This document shows, in pieces, positions 11,926 to 23,082 of a stretch of DNA of 64,000 nucleotides. The stretch's first letter is position 1; each line of letters starts with the position of its first letter. Both the position numbers and the translations under genes were made by a program. Source of the stretch: Hermetia illucens (lineage: Eukaryota; Arthropoda; Insecta; Diptera; Stratiomyidae); assembly GCF_905115235.1 (NCBI RefSeq), contig NC_051851.1, positions 49,549,240 to 49,613,239 of the forward strand, in the 5' to 3' direction. The notes under the pieces were generated by a model that searched no databases, was not told the DNA's origin, and saw only the letters and a program-made list of their open reading frames with translations.

Positions 11926-11988
11926 TTGTTCGGAACAAATTTCATATTTTTTTTTTAATGTTTTGTGTTTGAGAAATAATGTTTTTAA

Positions 11989-11994
11989 TAATAA
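11989..11994 (+). promoter_or_regulatory. Poly(A) signal of bigmax
   Basis: AATAAA located 64 bp after the bigmax stop codon in an AT-rich 3' UTR. Confidence 0.6.
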
Positions 11995-12217
11995 AATGCT
12001 TAAAAGATACTTTCAAGATTTTTCCTTTTCTGCTTGAAATTTGCAAGAGATGCTTTCCGAGCAAACAAGAAGTTGGAACATGAAAACATTGTGCACAAGC
12101 AAATCCATTCAACATAAATTAAACATGTTCAGGAGTAAACAAAATAACGCAAACGCTACATTTGGACATGATTGCAACGATCGTCGAGCGTCGCTGTAAT
12201 TTGAAAAAGAATTCTCG

Positions 12218-15200
12218 TTAAAAGGTTACGACTGGATGTGAAGGATTATACTTTTTATATTCAATTAAGACGTGTCGAATGGGGGTTGATCGGTTCCAAG
12301 TCATTATTTGTCTTATCCAATCAAGATAATATGTAACATCTGTGTAGACTCCAGGCATCCCGGGTTCCGCACACCCGATTCCATAGGACACAACTCCAGC
12401 TAAGATGCCGCTACAAGTGAACCCACTTCCTGAGTCGCCCTACAATGTATGATTGCGCTTCGCTTATACATATGCAGTGAAAGTTGGTTCTTCATAAAGA
12501 TACTTACAAAGCATGCGTCCTTTCCGCCTTCGACAATACCAGCGCAATATTGCTTGTTGGAATCAAAGAAAACATACTCCCCTCCTGAACAGTGGGAAGG
12601 ATCTAATACAAAAATGTTCACATAAAGTAGGTTCGGCGACATTTGCTTGTTTTCATAGTTCTGAGAAAGAAGCATGTGTTAAAATGATTTGTGAATATTG
12701 ATACATTGCTAATTGCAGTGAAACCTCTCTAAGTCGAATTTTCACTTGCAGGAAAAATTGTTCGAGTTATAGAGATTTCGACTTAAGCAATTCATATTAA
12801 GAACCGTGGATGTATATAAAAAGTAATTCGAAGCCATTTTTACTCGAGTAGTCAAATAAGAGCAAACAACACACCTGTAATAACAAGTCCGGGAACCAGA
12901 CGCTAGACGCAAGGTATGAAAGGTTTTGTTTGTTTTCAATGTAAGTATATTTGAGTGCAGAACTATCCCATTTGTACTGTATGTAACCCGTAATATATAT
13001 GTATATTTAACATGCCTAACTACTCACGTTACAGTGATGTTGATATTTAGTATTATTATGGGTTGCAGTGAATTTACACGGAAAAGACAATTTTGAGCTA
13101 CTGTAACTTTACTAGTAATAGCACGATTTTGATCAAACTCGGGAAGTTTCTAGTTAATTTCCCCAAAAGCGCAGTAATATACTATTATTAACTTAATTTG
13201 AGTAGACATCGTATTTTGGGGCTTGGGCACCGTACAAAGGCAGCTTCATAATAATTCAGATTTTTCGTTTGGACAGTTTTCTGAGAATGGATCCGTTAAA
13301 GAAATCATCACTGTAAATTAAGAAAAGAAGAAAGATTGTAATTTTGTTTATTTTCCTGTCGTACCTACCTATAGGTACTAGCACTGATGAAGGAGGCGCG
13401 TGGTCTCCAAAACATTTGTATGCGCAAGGAAAAAAAATTAACAGTGTAAGGAACAATACCCAGTTCTTTTCTTAATTTAAAAAAAATATGGACATAAATT
13501 TCAACTTAAAGGGGTCATCCCGTATATTAAGGCCGTTTTTTTTCCCTTTTTTTCGAATTTTTTTGTGAAGAACTGGATAAAGATACAAATACGAATTTAT
13601 CAGCACTGATTTATTAATATCTTGAGCGAGTATAGTAATTTTTCCAATCCGATCGCATAGTTCATTATTGAATTGAAATGCAGAGCAATTTATACACCCA
13701 TCTCCCTGTTTTTCTGCTGCCACGCTAGAGGGCGCTGCGATCGTCTTAAAGAAAAAAGTGAACGGCATTTTAACGTACAGAATTAACTACAGTCCAAAAT
13801 ATTATCCTAGTTTGCGGACCGTAGAAATATGTTCTGAATAAGTCGTGAAAATTTCAAAGAATTCCGTTTGATAGATTTTGGGCTACGGTGGTAGCCGATT
13901 TTCAACATGCAGTTTCCAGAAAAAGGCATTTAAAAACTAGAATGCGATTTTTAGCCATAAAACCTTAACTGGCCATTAATCTACTACACCTAGTCCATGA
14001 ACCTTGGTTTTCTTCAAGAAACACATGTCTTGTCCTTTTAGCGAAGTGATTCGAACGTCATTCGGACCGATGAATACACGCTTTACTACAGCGATCGACA
14101 TAAATCTGGCATGTGACTTATCACTTGTTTAACACTATAATTTCCGAACGACTCCGAATATCAGAAAATCAATTTGCCCATATATTCTACACTATATCTA
14201 AATACAATTGACGCCAAAAAAAATTCGATTCCGCGGATCCAACACACGGAATGACCCCCTTAAATCATCACTCTCGACCTGCCTCACCCTCGCCTTTCCA
14301 ACAAAGGTCAAAACTAACACTGGCCTCGAAAAGTACTAGTTGAGACCTTTCATTTGATACTAGCGTTTCAGTCATCATGCCGGATCATTTTCAAGTCTTT
14401 GAAGTTACACGCGACTTAGATGAAATCATGGCAGAATAAATATGGGCTATTGGAAATTGATGCATCATTGGCAACAGATTATCGATCTGTGAGCATCATA
14501 AAAAATAGTAAACAATTTAGTACGACGGGAAGAAGACGTGGAAGGAGATGATAAAGTGACCAATCCAAAATCACAAAGCGAGTGTCTCTATCACAAGCAG
14601 GGAGAACATCAGGAGTTTCTTTTTAAGATTTTATGTGAAACAGCATTTGTCTGTCTGTCACACCCGATTTATTCGGAAACCGCTCAACCGATTGTCACGA
14701 AAATTGGTAAGAGTGTGTAATCTGTTGTTCCCTTTACATGCAGAAAGTGGCGGCATTTTGTGTTAAATTTAAGGGGGGCTCCCCATATATGTGAATTGAG
14801 GGCGCAACATTTTTTTTTCCTAAAATGTGGCCATGTGGGATATTAAATGAAAGGGCTCCATTAATACTTTTCGAAACTGACTCCATAATTGATATCGGAT
14901 GAAATATAGGGAAGTGTGGACTCAAAATATGACCATCAAAAAGTGTAACAGGTCTCGTTCTCAGAATCTATCCAACCGAAAATTGTGAAAAAAATCACAG
15001 TAGTGCATCTCAACGAAATCTTGACCTCAAAACACATCCGGTTCCGATATCTACACAAATATATTTAATAACAGTATATTTCCACATTTCGTAAATTTTC
15101 CCGGTAACCCCCCTTATGTCTATCCTAGATGTACAAAATTTGGCGTGGGTGGGGGATAACCCCACCATAACATAATGAATTTGGTCGAGTTTGAAGAAAA

Positions 15201-18200
15201 TCCAATTATTATAATATAATACTAACAAAGTTATAGGGGCGAAACTTTACCATTTTTTGTGAATTTCGTGCATTCTACAACGTGTATGACGTCATCATCA
15301 CATATAAATTCGTCAATACCACAACGAAGTGAATTCATATGAATGGGGTGGCCACGAATTATTTTGCGGGTAGCGTCTAATTCAGATATATATATTTAGA
15401 CATTAGGCCAATCGTATTTAATATGTGTACTATATATGTACATATGTATACTTTTGTGCATGAAGTAAATTGGAAAAATAGGTGCGATCAATTTATATAC
15501 GTGTATTTATATGTATGTACAGTATTTGGAAATTGGCAGTTTGTTTGGGGTAAGGATAATGTCTAGTTTAGAAAAATATGAAGGAATATGTTGGATTTGC
15601 AGCTACATACGAATAGAAAAATGTGTGTAGAAGTTCTTCATATAAGATGAACACAAAACCTTTATACCCGATACGCGAGCTTCCGGTATTCCGACTTGTT
15701 TAAGGTTTTGTGTAAAACAATTACAATACAACATTAAAACCGATTCACTGCCGGTATGTCTGTCTATCTGTCTGTCACAAGCACTTTTCTCCAAAACGGC
15801 AAAAGCGATCTGGGCGAAATTTGCTGGACATATGGAAATTATGAAATCCCATGCATATGGCGAATGACATAAATTTACGTGCAGTATAAAGGGGGGCTCC
15901 CTGTGCATGCAAAGCGGGGATGTACAATTTTTTTTCATTGAATATAGCCATGTGAAGTATCAAATGAAAGTACGATTAATACTTTCCGAACCTGATATCA
16001 GTTTTGATATGAATTGTAAAGTTCGCGAGGAAGGAGTGAAAATGTACACACTTAAAGTGGGACAGGACTCATTTTCGGAAGCTACCCAACCCAGAAATCC
16101 AAAAAGAAAATCAGGAAGGTGCGCTTACATGGAATCTAACCCTCAAAATATGTCCCATTCCGATATCTAGTCAAATACTTACTAATAGTATAATACCAAT
16201 TTTTTAAAAAAGGCAGAAAAATTTCGCTCATGTTCATGCATAGAGGACAGTATACGCATTTCATGGAAATCCGGCTACTAGTGTCAAAGTTATAACAGTT
16301 TAAACTTATCAATTTTGTGCGAATTAACTGTATCCTAAGTGATGCAAATAAGATGCTGACGTCATATTTAACGGGAATAATTGACATTCGAGTGAAATAT
16401 GAAAATTCCATTCATAAAGAATCTACTTCTCCCCACTCCTTTTTAACAATTAAAATCGGTTTACCGTCTGTCTGTCCGTTTGTCTGTCTTTCTGTTTATC
16501 GTACGCTTTTTTCTCGCAGACGGTTGTAGCGATTGACACCTAGACCGATTGTCACGAAGGTCCGTCAGAGGGTGTGGTCTGTAGTTCCCTTTACATTCAG
16601 CAGGTGGCGCCATTTTGTGTTAAATGTAAGCGGGTGAGGAGGATATTTTGGGTCTTTAGTCATATACGAATGAAAAAATGTGAATGTGTAAGCTGAATAC
16701 AAAACTTTTATACCAGAGGCTTTCGGTATTCCGACTTGTTAAATTATATATTTGACACCTCCATTTAACGGACGTCTCCGAATAACGAACAAAATGACGA
16801 CGTCCGGTAAATAGATGTTTCATTGTGCTTTTTGAAGCAGAAGAATTTATGATAATAGTTGAAAAGGGGAGGAGTGGTGAATTATTTCAAAAAACCATTC
16901 TCAGGAACAACTCAACCGAAAAATCTATAAAATAAATATCTGCGTTAAGATATCTGGCCAAATAAAGTTAATGATAGTATATTATTTTATTTTGAAAATT
17001 TGCTGCGAATCTCCCGTAAGTTCATCCCACATCAGTACAATCTTGTTTGCAATAATATAGGTTTTAATATGAAGCAGCATATTAATAAGTTTGGGAGGAT
17101 TTCTTACTATTATTAAGAAGGTTACAGAAGGTCCAAGTTATCTCTTCCACGTCAAATTATGTTACTCTGCCTTAAGAGATAAAAGCCAGGTACCACAATG
17201 AATTAAATATCCTGTATATTCAACGCATATACACTGCGAGCTATATTTAAATGCAACGTTTGTGTTCCCAGATATTCTTGCATAAGAAATGAAGAAAATT
17301 TTTTTTACACCTGAAGCGTCGAACTTCCGATATCCGATTTTTTTAGAGTTCCTAATGTTTTTATTACGATTTTTTAGATCTTTTTTAAGGTTTTGTGTAA
17401 AACAAAACCTTATTAAAATCGATTCAATGTCTGTCTGTCTGTCACACGCATTTTTCTCCAAAACGGCTAAACGGATCCGCACGAAATTTGGTGGACAGAT
17501 GGGAGCTATGAAATGCCACGCATACAGCGAGTGGCATAAATTTAGATGGAGTTTAGAGGGGGCTCCCCATACATGCAAAGGGGGGATTCAAAAATTTTTT
17601 TCACCGGATATAGTTGTGTAAGGTATCAAATGGAAGGTCTCGATTTGTACTTTCCGAAACTGACCTTAGTTTCGGCATAAATTGCAAAGTGCGTGAGTAA
17701 GGAGTTAAAATGTACGCACTTGAAGTGAGACGGGACTCATTTTCGGAAACTACCCAACCTAAAAATCCCATTCCGATATCTGCTCAAATAAACTTACTAA
17801 TAGTATATAACTACTTTTTAGAAATTTACTGAAAAAACCCCTTAAATTCATCCTAGGACTTCCGAATTTTGTACCAGCATAGACGACAATATTTTGTATA
17901 TACGTGCTAAATTTTGTGGAAATCTGGCAATTAACGCCAAAGTTATAGCAGTTCAAACTTAGCAATTTCGCGCGAATTTACCGCTTCCAAAGCCATGCAA
18001 ATCAGATGCTGACGTGATAATTACCCGGAATAATTGGCATTCGCGTGAAATATTAAAGTCGCATTTATGAAGAATCTATTTGTCTGCAGCCTTTTTTAAG
18101 GTTTTGTGTATCTGCTCAAATAAATTTACTAATAGTACATTATCAACTTTTAGAAATTGACTAAAAAACTCCCCTTAAATTCGAGTGAAATACTAAAATT

Positions 18201-18279
18201 CCATTCAAGAAGTATCTAATTCTCCCTAGCCCTTTTTAAGGTTTTGTGTAAACACAAAACCTTATTAAAATCGGTTTAC

Positions 18280-18371
<92 letters not shown>

Positions 18372-21300
18372 ACACGCATTTTTCTCGGAGACGGTTGCAG
18401 CGATTGACACCAAATTTGGTGGAAAGCTGGGAACTGTGAACGCTCACGCATACAGTGAATTACATCCTTTTACAACGAATTTAAGGGGGGGTCCCCATAC
18501 ATGCAAAAGGAGGGTGTAAATTTTTTTTTCATCAAATATAGTCATGTGGGGTATCAAATTAAAGGTCTCGGCCAGTACTTTTCGAGGCTGGTCTTAGTTT
18601 TTACATTTGTTGGAAACGTGGGGAGTGCGGGTGGTTGAAAGTGACCATTCCTTTACGGGGGCCATTCTCAGAAACTACCCAACCGAAAAATCTGAAAAAA
18701 ATTGAGAGGCTGCCACTATATAGTGCCTGGGCTCCGAAATACCTTCCACACTGATATCTGCATAAATAAAGTTAATAATAGTATATTACTATAATTTTTA
18801 GTAATTCGCTGCAGAACCCCCCTTAAATTCATGCTAGGATTACGAAATTTCGCAACAATATAGGGTATGATATAGAGCATGATCTTACCAAGTTTGGTGG
18901 AAATCGCACTATTACTAACAAAGTTATAATACGTCAAAGTTGTCGCTTCTTCGCAAATTCAAGACTATAAATGCCAATATCATCCGAAAGTGGATATTCC
19001 CACATAATATATGCATATATTACGTGCTGCGTACTAAGAAATACACAAAACCTTTCGTACCTGAAGCGTCCAGCTTCCGGTTTCCCGACTTGTTTATATT
19101 TGATGTTGATCAAATTGTTGGCATTTGCTAATAATATTAAACTCAGAGCGTGAAGCGTATGATATTGACCATTATCAATACAGGGCTTTCCATCAAATGA
19201 TTTATTTAAATCGCTTTCTAGATAATAGAGGGCAATGGAATTTTTAGCTATATTACACGGAGCTGTCGTGCACTCGTCGCTCCTCACATCCTTTTCTTTT
19301 TCTTCAGCCTTCAGTTCACAAGCGGCGTCGGCTCGTCGTGATCGGTTTCGTCATTTTATTTTATCAAATGTCTGATCAGAATGTAATCGCGAGACCTTTA
19401 AATCCCTGTCCAGCGTATCAAGCCACCATTGTTTTGGCCGGTTTTTTGGTTGCTCACCATTGCTTTCGATGTTCTGATCAATACTGGTTGTTGAATTCTC
19501 GTTAGCGTGAATTACGTGACCACACCATCGGTAAACGCCTCTCTTGCAGTTTTTCCACGATCGATGCAAACCCATATCGATCGCGGATATTCTCACTTAC
19601 TTCAAACGTAATCAAAACATGTCACGCCACCAGTGTAATGCAACATCTTCATCCCCATTACCGCAAGACGCCGTTCATTGTCCTTTATAGTCGGCCAACA
19701 TTCAGAACTATAGAGAGCGGCAGACGGACGACATTGCAGTAAATTTTAGATTTGGGACGTGCGCTGATACGTCGATCACAAAGAACACCAGTTGAGGATG
19801 CCACTTCATCCAGGTTGCATTAATGCGTGAAACAATTTCATTGGCTGATAGCATTGATTCGAGATATTGAAATCGCTGAGTTCTGGCAATGGCAGTAACC
19901 TGCTCTTCAAGATATTTAAATCGCTCAGTTCTGGCAATGGCAGTAACCTGCCCAGAACTGAGCGATTTCAATATCTCGGGTCAATGCTATAAGCCAATGG
20001 AGAACTACGTTATGCTCCTCACATAGGGAAACACAAAACCTTTTATACCTGAAGCGTCAAGCTTCCGGTTTCCCGACTTGTTTTGTAATACGCCCGTTAA
20101 TTTTCTTCACATTGTATTCAACAGGGTGCACGTTAGGTTTTTGTAAAAAAAAACAGAATACATACAACTCTTTTTACCCCCTTTCTGAACATATTTCCTA
20201 TGACAGCTTCCGGATTTCAATTTTTGTCACTGTATGTCAAGAGGGGTCTTTTGACAGCAGCAAAAATAGCAGGAGGGGCAAGGATTATACTTTCAGTTAC
20301 TTTGTAGCCCACCACATGCTGTGAGTTTGATTGACAAATTAAATATAGCCCTCCACTGTTATAAATAAGCAAGTTGAAACCCGGAAGCTCGGCGCGAGAG
20401 GCTTTGTAAATATTTTGGGTAACAATATTTGGGGATCGGGTTTATTATTATTAACTTTATTTGAGCAGATATTGATATGAGCTTATATACCTTCCATCAT
20501 CGTGATTTTTCAGAATTTAGGGCTGCGTAGTTTCTGAGAATAGTTCTGGACTTAAGCGGCCACTTTCTAACCTGATCTGGAAATTATTAAGAGAGACTTT
20601 TCATTTGATACTCGGGGAAAAAAATTAATTGTTCAACCCCTTTTCCATGTATGGTCGCCGCGGCATGTGAGTTCACAGCTTCAGTCTTCCCAGCAAATTC
20701 AGTATAGGTGGGCACCATCGTTTTTGAGAGTAATGCGTATGACAGACAGACAGACGGATAGTCAAACAGAGAGACAGGAAGTCAGACGGCAAACCGATTT
20801 TAATGCTCTTATAATGCTCTTATTATTTGTTCTATATAAAAGCAATAGAACATGGAACAATCCAGAACTTTTCAGAAGACGACTCAATAGGGTTGTAATT
20901 TTGTAGCTAGGTGAAGACAAAGGCTACCCTGAATGCTGAAAACTTATTTAGCATTCACCTTCAAGGAATAACTATGGATTATTTAAACAAAAAATAGGGG
21001 TTGCAGTCCAATCAAAACTTGTAGGAATCAATACAATGAATAAATAGCTTTTTCTCCTTTTTCGTTGATTTATGCATGAAGTCCCGGGAGTATTGATTCA
21101 CTTTTCTGCCTGTGTTAGTTTCCAGGTGAAAAATTAGAATTCCGTCAGATAATGAATTCGAGAAGGTGTAAAATTATATGATATAATATAACATAATAAG
21201 TGTCTGGATAGCTGAGTGGTTAGAGCACAAGGCTATCGTACGGAAGGTCGCGGTTGAAATCTCACTGGTGGCAGTGGGATTTGTATCGTGATTTGACGTC

Positions 21301-22333
21301 GGATACCAGTCGACTCGGCTGTGAATGAGTACCTGAGTCAAATCATTGCCTCCTTCAGTCTACTGTACCGTTTCGGTCTTGAATGAAGTGCTCTAACACA
21401 CTTCAAGACCCTGATCCAATATGGATTGTTGCGCTAATGATTATTATTATTATTAACATAATAGGCTAATAAACAAGAAAAGAGGAGCAGATGGGCGATG
21501 TACAATTAATGAATGAATAATTCTCGAAAGCGCAGTATAATGTTTTTATGAAGATAGAGAAGAATAAAGAGCTGCGTAAACCTTAGAAAATGCTGAGCAG
21601 ACTTAATAGCTGAAGACGTTAAATATATATTATTTCAGACTATGTAAGAATCTTGATGAAGACTTACTCCTGTTGTATCTCCCCATCCGGAAACGTTGCA
21701 TTGATGACCAATCGGAAAACGCTTTTCCGAATATACAATCGGATGAAAGTACTTGGATTTTGCAAATTTCTTGAACAACTATTTCTTTCGAAAATTTAGT
21801 ATTTTGGGTAAGTTTATATATTTGCGATTACCTTCAGGGCTGCTATGTCATTTAACACTATAGAAGCTTTGTATTTTGGGTGTATAATGATAAAGCGTGC
21901 GAATCGTGTTTGAAGCTTTCCAAACCCACGTTCAATAGCTACAAGCACGTTTCCGACGACCTTCACCTAGTGGACAGACTCATTACAGATTTCCTCTGGA
22001 AAAGTTGGCTGGAATTGTAAAATATGTACTTGGGACCACTTATTTGACTTAATGTTAAGCTTGTCGAAACAATGAGCGGCAGTAATCACCGTATCCAAAG
22101 TCACCAATGTCCCTCCGCAGTAATGGCTCCCATCCCGCCTTTGCAGAGAAACCTTCGAAAGAATTTCTTATTCAAATAAGTTTCGTCAATAGAATAATTT
22201 CTATATTTACCTGGCCCGGAAAGTGGCCCATTGTTGCCTTATCCCCATTTATAATTCGCTGAGACTTTGCAGCATTTGTTGTTCTAGAGAAATTCAGTAA
22301 GATAAAAGTAAGGAACAAGAAATTTTTCTTCAT
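12218..22333 (-). CDS. Trypsin-like serine protease A, six exons
   Basis: Exons in transcript order: 22333-22211, 22152-22030, 21966-21832, 21778-21668, 12660-12508, 12439-12218. All have GT-AG ends and keep frame, giving 288 aa. A signal peptide ([15 protein letters not shown]) is followed by the activation site R26|IINGDKA. Catalytic His68 is in ITAAHCF, Asp122 in LNDIAAL and Ser218 in GDSGSG. D212 sits at the S1 pocket position typical of trypsin specificity. The C-terminus reads [19 protein letters not shown], followed by an extra tail of about 25 residues. The loop after the Ser is GDSGSGF where the family normally has GDSGGP. Intron 4 is 9.0 kb and contains the THR array. The first in-frame Met lies 12 codons further upstream, but the hydrophobic core favours the start used here. 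It is probably a secreted, active protease; substrate unknown. Confidence 0.8.
12717..12860 (-). repeat. Possible pogo/Tigger-like terminal remnant
   Basis: CAGTGAAACCTCTCTAAGTC followed by a TCGACTT echo in inverse orientation about 50 bp on resembles the ends of pogo-type elements. No transposase is nearby. The assignment rests on motif memory alone. Confidence 0.25.
12886..13310 (-). repeat. THR repeat, 3' half, inverted
   Basis: Begins at the THR 3' end in reverse (AAGTCCGGGAACCAGACGCT, then GAAAGGTTTTGT) and passes through the conserved TACTATTATTAACTT and TTTCTGAGAATGGATCC blocks, then stops before the TCTG tract. It sits directly upstream of exon 5 of protease A, inside intron 4. Confidence 0.65.
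13510..14259. mobile_element. TTAA-flanked inverted-repeat element, copy 1 (MITE)
   Basis: A 750-bp segment flanked on both sides by TTAA (13506-13509 and 14260-14263). Left end AGGGGTCATCCCGT and right end, reversed, GGGGGTCATTCCGT form short terminal inverted repeats. No transposase ORF is present. A second copy is at 46756-47257 with matching ends and a related right interior. A TTAA duplication is the signature of piggyBac-type insertion, so a piggyBac-related non-autonomous element is the best guess. Confidence 0.6.
14265..14375 (-). repeat. THR repeat fragment, inverted
   Basis: A 110-bp piece of the THR body in reverse: AACAAAGGTCAAAACTAAC, then GAGACCTTTCATTTGATACT. It abuts the right end of the TTAA element, so the latter may have inserted into a THR copy. 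Confidence 0.55.
14620..15350 (+). repeat. THR repeat, variant with short TCTG tract
   Basis: Imperfect terminal hairpin, (TCTG)2, then TCACACCCGATTTATTCGG and the conserved body to the final ACAAAGTTATAGG block. Belongs to the same sequence variant as the copies at 4.7 and 9.7 kb. Confidence 0.7.
15608..15697 (+). repeat. THR 3' end, first unit of tandem array
   Basis: GAACACAAAACCTTTATACC, then a CTTCCGGTATTCCGACTTGT ending that runs straight into the hairpin of the next unit at 15698. Confidence 0.7.
15698..16431 (+). repeat. THR repeat unit in tandem array
   Basis: Starts AAGGTTTTGTGTAAAACA immediately after the previous unit's GACTTGTTT. Short TCTG tract, TCACAAGCACTTTTCTCC and a body with AATTATGAAATCCC, a sequence variant distinct from the long-tract copies. 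Confidence 0.75.
16432..16740 (+). repeat. THR repeat with large internal deletion
   Basis: A complete-looking 5' side (TTAAAATCGGTTTACCG, TCTG tract) is fused after about 170 bp to a complete 3' side (ATACAAAACTTTTATACC, then TATTCCGACTTGTTAAA). The unit is a compact 310-bp derivative of the family. Confidence 0.65.
16870..17345 (+). repeat. THR repeat, 3' two thirds
   Basis: Picks up the body at TTCTCAGGAACAACTCAACC, passes the TTAATGATAGTATATTA block and ends near GAAGCGTCGAACTTCCG. Confidence 0.6.
17385..18091 (+). repeat. THR repeat unit in tandem array
   Basis: A perfect terminal hairpin (AAGGTTTTGT/ACAAAACCTT around a 5-base loop), (TCTG)3, TCACACGCATTTTTCTCC and the full body of the variant with ATGAAATGCCACG, but without the GACTTGTT end. 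Confidence 0.75.
18092..18231 (+). repeat. Short THR derivative
   Basis: AAGGTTTTGTG joined directly to the late-body block ATCTGCTCAAATAAATTTAC, ending at the start of the next unit. An internal-deletion derivative of 140 bp. Confidence 0.6.
18232..19096 (+). repeat. Full-length THR repeat, reference copy
   Basis: The most complete copy, 865 bp. It has the hairpin AAGGTTTTGT...ACAAAACCTT, a TTAAAATCGGTTTACTG block, a long (TCTG)n tract, CACACGCATTTTTCTCGG, then a body without any ORF that makes sense, then ACAAAACCTTTCG (which pairs with the 5' hairpin arm), a GAAGC/GCTTC mini-hairpin and the end CGGTTTCCCGACTTGTTT. No transposase is encoded. The family is not assigned. Confidence 0.8.
18280..18372 (+). 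repeat. (TCTG)n microsatellite inside THR
   Basis: About 22 near-perfect TCTG units with a few CCGT variants. It translates to a repeating DRQT or SVCL peptide, which is not a gene. Tract length varies from 2 to over 20 units between THR copies. Confidence 0.9.
19351..20012 (-). mobile_element. RTE-like LINE (family b) with folded-back 5' end
   Basis: Minus-strand 3' portion of a [25 protein letters not shown], then [14 protein letters not shown] and [28 protein letters not shown]. The better plus-strand copy at 47.7-48.3 kb fixes the identity. At the upstream end the segment around TCGCTCAGTTCTGG is duplicated in tandem (about 19853-19950) and then occurs once more inverted (about 19950-20010), making a foldback. 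Frameshifts are present. Confidence 0.7.
20015..20081 (+). repeat. THR 3' end fragment
   Basis: Only the last 65 bp: AACACAAAACCTTTTATACC, then AGCTTCCGGTTTCCCGACTT. It abuts the foldback LINE. Confidence 0.7.
20440..20815 (-). repeat. THR repeat, 5' half, inverted
   Basis: Reverse body (TATTATTAACTTTATTTGAG, then TTTCTGAGAATAG), then AGACAGACAGACGG and AAACCGATTTTAATG, the 5' tract in reverse. Terminal hairpin missing. Confidence 0.65.
21199..21453 (+). mobile_element. tRNA-derived SINE, copy 1
   Basis: A pol III promoter is visible: A box TAGCTGAGTGGTTA (21209-21222) and B box GGTTGAAATC (21252-21261) at tRNA-like spacing. The unrelated body ends in GATTGTTGCGCTAATGATTA and an ATT tail. 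It is flanked by a perfect target-site duplication TAACATAATA (21189-21198 and 21454-21463). A second copy is at 57.7-58.0 kb. The 3' tail resembles that of the family-a RTE-like LINE. It lies about 200 bp downstream of exon 4 of protease A, in intron 4. Confidence 0.85.
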
Positions 22334-23082
22334 TTTTAAAACTGTTTCAAAAACCTTTACAATTGCCAAAGGTTTTCAGACCTATTAAGTAAAATAGCAT
22401 AATATTAAAAATTTTAAATTATACTTCGCCCTTTAAACCAAATTTTGTTTTACCCACATTTTTTGTATAGAATATGTAATAAATATGATGAGCTGTCAAA
22501 GTTTGAATAGGTTCTAAGCAGGGGGCGAATAAACTCATCTGAGGTCTTTCAGTTTGATTTTCTAGTTTTCTTTACTATAATACTTTACATGTCGATCAAG
22601 GTTCAAAATACTTCAAAACCTTACTCCTCAACAGGTTTCACTCTGAAAAATAATATTGATGAATGAAACACCGTCACTCACTTTTAAATCTATTTAATAT
22701 GGTTTTGATTCAGAACTACCGGTTGTCAAAACCATCTCAAAGTTGAACAGGTATCGTGAAATGTCGCTCAAAATACTGTCAAAATTATTCTTTCAAGGTA
22801 GAATGATTGAATCATTGCGACCTTGAGACCTCAAATATTTGACTAGGTTTAGTGAAAATATTATATAATAGTTTCAGCGGACACTAACAAAAAACACTAT
22901 GTTCTGACATGGTTTATTTTATTGTATTTTATGGTCGAACTCATTATGATTCAGGTTTATCATTTTCCCACCGTGAAAGGATATGAAGGAATGGTTGTAT
23001 TAAGTCCGGTGAAGTTCCATTTGGTGAATGGAATTAGCTCTGCTTTTTCTCTAATCTTGGTTCTGTTCGGTAGTAGATGGAA
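22334..23082. other. 5' flank of protease A, no feature recognised
   Basis: AT-rich intergenic sequence upstream of protease A. It should include its promoter, but no element could be singled out. Confidence 0.5.

Noticed and set aside
18280-18372. Regular short repeats as a CRISPR-like array
   Set aside because: A 4-bp simple repeat without spacers, in eukaryotic DNA.
18236-18519. ORFs on both strands with DRQT or SVCL repeats
   Set aside because: They are translations of the (TCTG)n microsatellite in a THR repeat and recur wherever THR occurs.
18092-19096. THR as a Helitron
   Set aside because: It has a 3' hairpin close to CTTG, but lacks the TC start and CTRR end, and no helicase-bearing copy is present, so classification is left open.
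21199-21275. A tRNA gene
   Set aside because: The A and B boxes are good, but the acceptor stem does not pair, the sequence continues into a body with a simple-repeat tail, and it has target-site duplications: a SINE.
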